This document shows positions 61,293 to 64,000 of a DNA stretch of 64,000 nt, one piece after another. Below the pieces are notes generated by a model, which did no database searches, had not been told where the DNA came from, and was given only the letters and a program-made list of their open reading frames with translations. The DNA lies in NCBI RefSeq assembly GCF_047495555.1, contig NZ_CP166866.1:2032001-2096000 (forward strand), in the 5' to 3' direction. The first letter of the stretch is position 1. Each line of letters opens with the position of its first letter. A program made the position numbers and the translations under genes. The stretch comes from Methanobacterium_D sp040373355 (GTDB taxonomy: Archaea; Methanobacteriota; Methanobacteria; Methanobacteriales; Methanobacteriaceae).

Positions 61293-62447
61293 TTATGACT
61301 TATATTTCTTTAAATTTACATTGTTAATTTCATGACCTTTAGGCAGTATCTTAAATGGAATTTCACGATAATTGCCCTTTAAATCATCGTGTAAATTCTC
61401 TAGAGACTCTGGATCCTCTGAAAATATGAAAACTGCACCTCCACCACCAGAACCAAGTGGAAATACTGTAGAACTATATTTTTGAGCTCGTTCCAGTAAA
61501 TCAAGAGAACCTTCCATATAACCTTCACACAGTTTTGTTCTTATTCTACAATATTCTTCAATTGATTTTTTGACATGATTCCATCTTTTAAGTCTTAATC
61601 CTTCACGAAACTTATAAGCAATAGCTAATTTTTTAGAATGTAACCTATACCCCACTTCATTTTGAAGTGCATTTCTCCAAATTAAATTTACATCTGCACT
61701 GCAATGCAGAATACCCGAGTGAAAAATAGCCGTCCTATCTTCTAGGAGATGATAATCTTCGGGTTTTATAAGTTCAAAACGGAGCGATTCACCATAACCA
61801 GTATCTTTTTGTCCTGGTATTCCCCATGGAAACCAGACATAATCTCTAACTCCTCCAAAAATAACATTGGATTGTTCCTGTGTACCTGTAAGACTTATTC
61901 CAAAACTCTGTTCAATACGTGAAGCTAAAGAAATTAGTTGGATATTGCTAAAAGGTTTTCCAGCTAATTCATTTGCAAGTATACATGTGCCAATTGCAGC
62001 AGTTGCAGATCCTCCAAGTCCTGAAGATTTGGTGCCTTCATGTATATTTTTTAATACAAACATAACACCAGAGAGGTTAAATATTTCAAGTATTTTTAGA
62101 AGCCAGTTTTCTTTAACTGGAACAACTTTTCCAGGAACTGCTGTAACAATAGAATCATATTCAACAGAATTAACACCAATTAAGTCAGGATCACATGGAT
62201 GGGCTTCAATCATTGTTCCTGTATCTATAGTTATACCTACTGTTCTTGGAAGATTTTGACTCCATTTTAGTGTAGGATCATCTTCTTTTATATTTGGTAA
62301 TTTCCAGAATGTCTGTTGAAATTCACTTAAATCTAAACTTGATCCCGGCCCATCAATTCGGTTATATGCTATAACATTAGGTAATGCATTTTCTTTTTTA
62401 GCAATTTTTAGGGAATCATGAAGTTGAATTGGCATTAAAAACCTCAT
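61293..62447 (-). CDS. GHMP-family sugar kinase
   Basis: A 384-aa GHMP kinase. The glycine-rich ATP loop is GTKSSGLGGSATAAIGTCIL (motif 2), preceded by a galactokinase-like N-terminal part. The C-terminal motif 3 is VFPLGSGGGGAVFIFS. It resembles heptose or fucose-type kinases, but the sugar is not determined. It lies alone; PTRV-type nucleotide sites are otherwise normal. Stands opposite to a nitroreductase gene with a shared 120-nt promoter region. Confidence 0.8.
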   Translation of the reverse strand: MRFLMPIQLHDSLKIAKKENALPNVIAYNRIDGPGSSLDLSEFQQTFWKLPNIKEDDPTLKWSQNLPRTVGITIDTGTMIEAHPCDPDLIGVNSVEYDSIVTAVPGKVVPVKENWLLKILEIFNLSGVMFVLKNIHEGTKSSGLGGSATAAIGTCILANELAGKPFSNIQLISLASRIEQSFGISLTGTQEQSNVIFGGVRDYVWFPWGIPGQKDTGYGESLRFELIKPEDYHLLEDRTAIFHSGILHCSADVNLIWRNALQNEVGYRLHSKKLAIAYKFREGLRLKRWNHVKKSIEEYCRIRTKLCEGYMEGSLDLLERAQKYSSTVFPLGSGGGGAVFIFSEDPESLENLHDDLKGNYREIPFKILPKGHEINNVNLKKYKS

Positions 62448-62581
62448 TTGGTTTTATTTTTTTTAAGCATATAGTAGTTTGTTATATTTTTATAATTGAA
62501 CTTATTTAATTACTTGAACAGCACTTGATATTACTATAAATTTATGAGTTATTAAAAATAAATAGTTTAGTGGTGAAAAAA

Positions 62582-63169
62582 ATGGAATTTAAACAAATAC
62601 TCAAAGAAAGATATGCTACAAAGAAGTTTAATGGGAAAAAGGTTGATAATGATAAAATAGAACAAATTAAAGAAATGATAAAACTTTCTCCATCAGCAAT
62701 AAACTTACAGCCCTGGAAAATTAAAATAATCGAAGATAATAGCTTAAAAGAGAAATTATATGCTGCGTCGATAGATCAAATTCAAATAACAACATGTTCC
62801 CATTTACTTGTGTTTTGTGCAAATACAGACTTTAAAGCACATGCAGATAAATTTATGGACATGATCAGTAATTTTGGAGTACCAGAAGAAAATATGGAAT
62901 TTTTAAAATCAATACTAAACAGATATCTTAACACTGCAGATTTATGTGAAGCACAAAAAAATGTATTTATTGCTGCTACAACAGCTTTATATGCAGCTAA
63001 ATCCTTAGGAATAGATTCTTGCCCGATACAAGGATTTGATCCAAAAGCTTTTTCAGAAATTCTAGAACTTCCAGACAATCTTGTTCCAACAATTATTGTA
63101 CCTTTAGGATATCCTGCAGATAATCCAATGCCTAAAGCAAGATTTCCAGATGAGGATATTTTCTTTTAA
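62582..63169 (+). CDS. nitroreductase-family oxidoreductase
   Basis: An FMN-dependent reductase of 195 aa: KERYATKKFNGKKVDNDKIE, LSPSAINLQPWKIKIIED (FMN site) and the C-terminal SLGIDSCPIQGFDPKAFSEI, IIVPLGYPADN. I choose ATG 62582, behind TGGTGAAAAA; GTG 62570 in frame is possible. Substrate unknown. Confidence 0.87.
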   Translation: MEFKQILKERYATKKFNGKKVDNDKIEQIKEMIKLSPSAINLQPWKIKIIEDNSLKEKLYAASIDQIQITTCSHLLVFCANTDFKAHADKFMDMISNFGVPEENMEFLKSILNRYLNTADLCEAQKNVFIAATTALYAAKSLGIDSCPIQGFDPKAFSEILELPDNLVPTIIVPLGYPADNPMPKARFPDEDIFF

Positions 63170-63430
63170 GAATATATCATAACTACATTTTTCTTTAAAT
63201 ATATAAAATAACTTATTTTTTGAAAAGAAAGGATACTCTAAATAGAGTTAAAATAAGTCTAATTATTGAGTTGATAAATTAAAGATGTAATTATTTTTAT
63301 AATAAGATTTTTAACAAAATTAGTGAAAGTTGTGTTTGTTATTGTTTTGAGTGACCCTTAGGTTCACTTTAAAGTAATAAAAATATTAGAAAATAAATTA
63401 AGAATTAAAATTTGTTGTAAGTTTGAAATG
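63170..63430. other. intergenic region, end of rRNA operon
   Basis: Holds a hairpin AGTGA/TCACT (63350-63368) and, read on the minus strand, T-rich runs (63372-63415) downstream of 5S rRNA that would act as archaeal terminators. Confidence 0.5.
63372..63415 (-). terminator. oligo-T terminator of the rRNA operon
   Basis: Read on the minus strand, 15-60 nt after the 5S 3' end, there are several T-runs (TTTTAATTCTTAATTTATTT, then TATTTTTATTACTTT). This is the classic archaeal termination signal, followed by a small hairpin at 63350-63368. Confidence 0.5.
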
Positions 63431-63547
63431 GCCGGCGGCGTCTTAAATTTCCCATAGAATCTCTACAGTACACTTTAAATCGCTGGAGGACTTTACTTCT
63501 AGGATCGAAACGAGTCTAGGTGTGGCCCCTCCGCTATGGTCGCCGTA
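63431..63547 (-). rRNA. rrf: 5S ribosomal RNA
   Basis: On the minus strand this reads CGGCGACCATAGCGGAGGGG, CCACACCTAGACTCGTTTCG, ATCCTAGAAGTAAAGTCCTC, CAGCGATTTAAAGTGTAC and ends GACGCCGCCGGC. The loop A and B/C consensus, and the terminal stem between the two ends, fit methanobacterial 5S RNA of about 117 nt. It is downstream of 23S rRNA, as expected. Confidence 0.93.
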
Positions 63548-63684
63548 CCAACAATGAATATGAATAATATGATACTTATACTTTTCCATGCATTTCTTGT
63601 TCACCCTGACTGAATACACCTAACTAGAACAAGTAACTAAGAAAAGAGAAAGCCAACAGTGACTTTTACTACTTGTGTCTATGA

Positions 63685-64000
<316 letters not shown>

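Noticed and set aside
63170..63430. tRNA gene after 5S rRNA.
   Set aside because: No cloverleaf or T-loop consensus visible.

Overview
The window comes from a methanogenic archaeon of the order Methanobacteriales, most likely a Methanobacterium-type organism. It has archaeal information-processing genes (proteasome alpha, exosome Rrp4/Rrp41/Rrp42, Rpp30 and Pop5 of RNase P, RpoP, L15e, L37Ae, prefoldin beta, KEOPS Pcc1), a cell-wall enzyme with pseudomurein-binding repeats, a methanobacterial AqpM-type aquaporin and an archaeal riboflavin synthase. The DNA is strongly AT-rich, with many A/T-only intergenic stretches.

Layout. 1-2.9 kb holds small envelope or hypothetical genes and gene debris (a possible integrase tail, a broken TPR gene) around an ER-type signal peptidase. 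3.0-10.1 kb is metabolic: a CBS-domain regulator, deoxyhypusine synthase, pyrF, the cobalt transporter cbiMNQO and ribC. 10.2-18.6 kb is the archaeal exosome/RNase P/proteasome superoperon, from rpl15e to a DUF3194-type gene. 18.7-21.9 kb has a candidate ncRNA, a HisA-like protein, a PfkB kinase and a PsbP-like/sortase fusion. 22.8-32.4 kb carries sensory proteins (REC-PAS-GAF, CheB-CheR-PAS, PAS histidine kinase) mixed with hypothetical, SRPBCC and PaaK-like genes. 33.4-39.6 kb holds aqpM, a zinc protein, a large methanogen-conserved protein and the ppa-eno operon. 40-42.8 kb is a large multi-PAS kinase. 43.0-44.5 kb is a plasmid-like ParA locus among AAGTTAT-type repeats. 44.8-48.3 kb has an Mth212-like nuclease and a DUF1998-type helicase with a SWIM protein. 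48.4-63.2 kb holds envelope proteins (two PepSY proteins, a pseudomurein-binding transglutaminase, a second signal peptidase, an M14-like peptidase) and assorted enzymes. The right edge carries 5S rRNA and the 3' end of 23S rRNA on the minus strand.

The most striking points are these. (1) A fluoride (crcB-motif) riboswitch lies on the minus strand at about 39523-39571. It is followed by an unannotated 48-codon ORF that overlaps the enolase start, with pyrophosphatase next; both are classic fluoride-inhibited enzymes. The last part of the aptamer can pair with the Shine-Dalgarno sequence, which suggests a translational ON switch. (2) The exosome gene rrp41 has an in-frame TGA at codon 192, followed by 47 well-conserved codons and the usual overlap with rrp42. 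(3) An Nmad3-like gene is split by a one-base deletion, and its 5' end seems to carry an in-frame palindromic insertion. (4) Short palindromic or cruciform repeats are scattered through intergenic DNA. (5) A GC-enriched structured ncRNA candidate lies at about 18740-18848.
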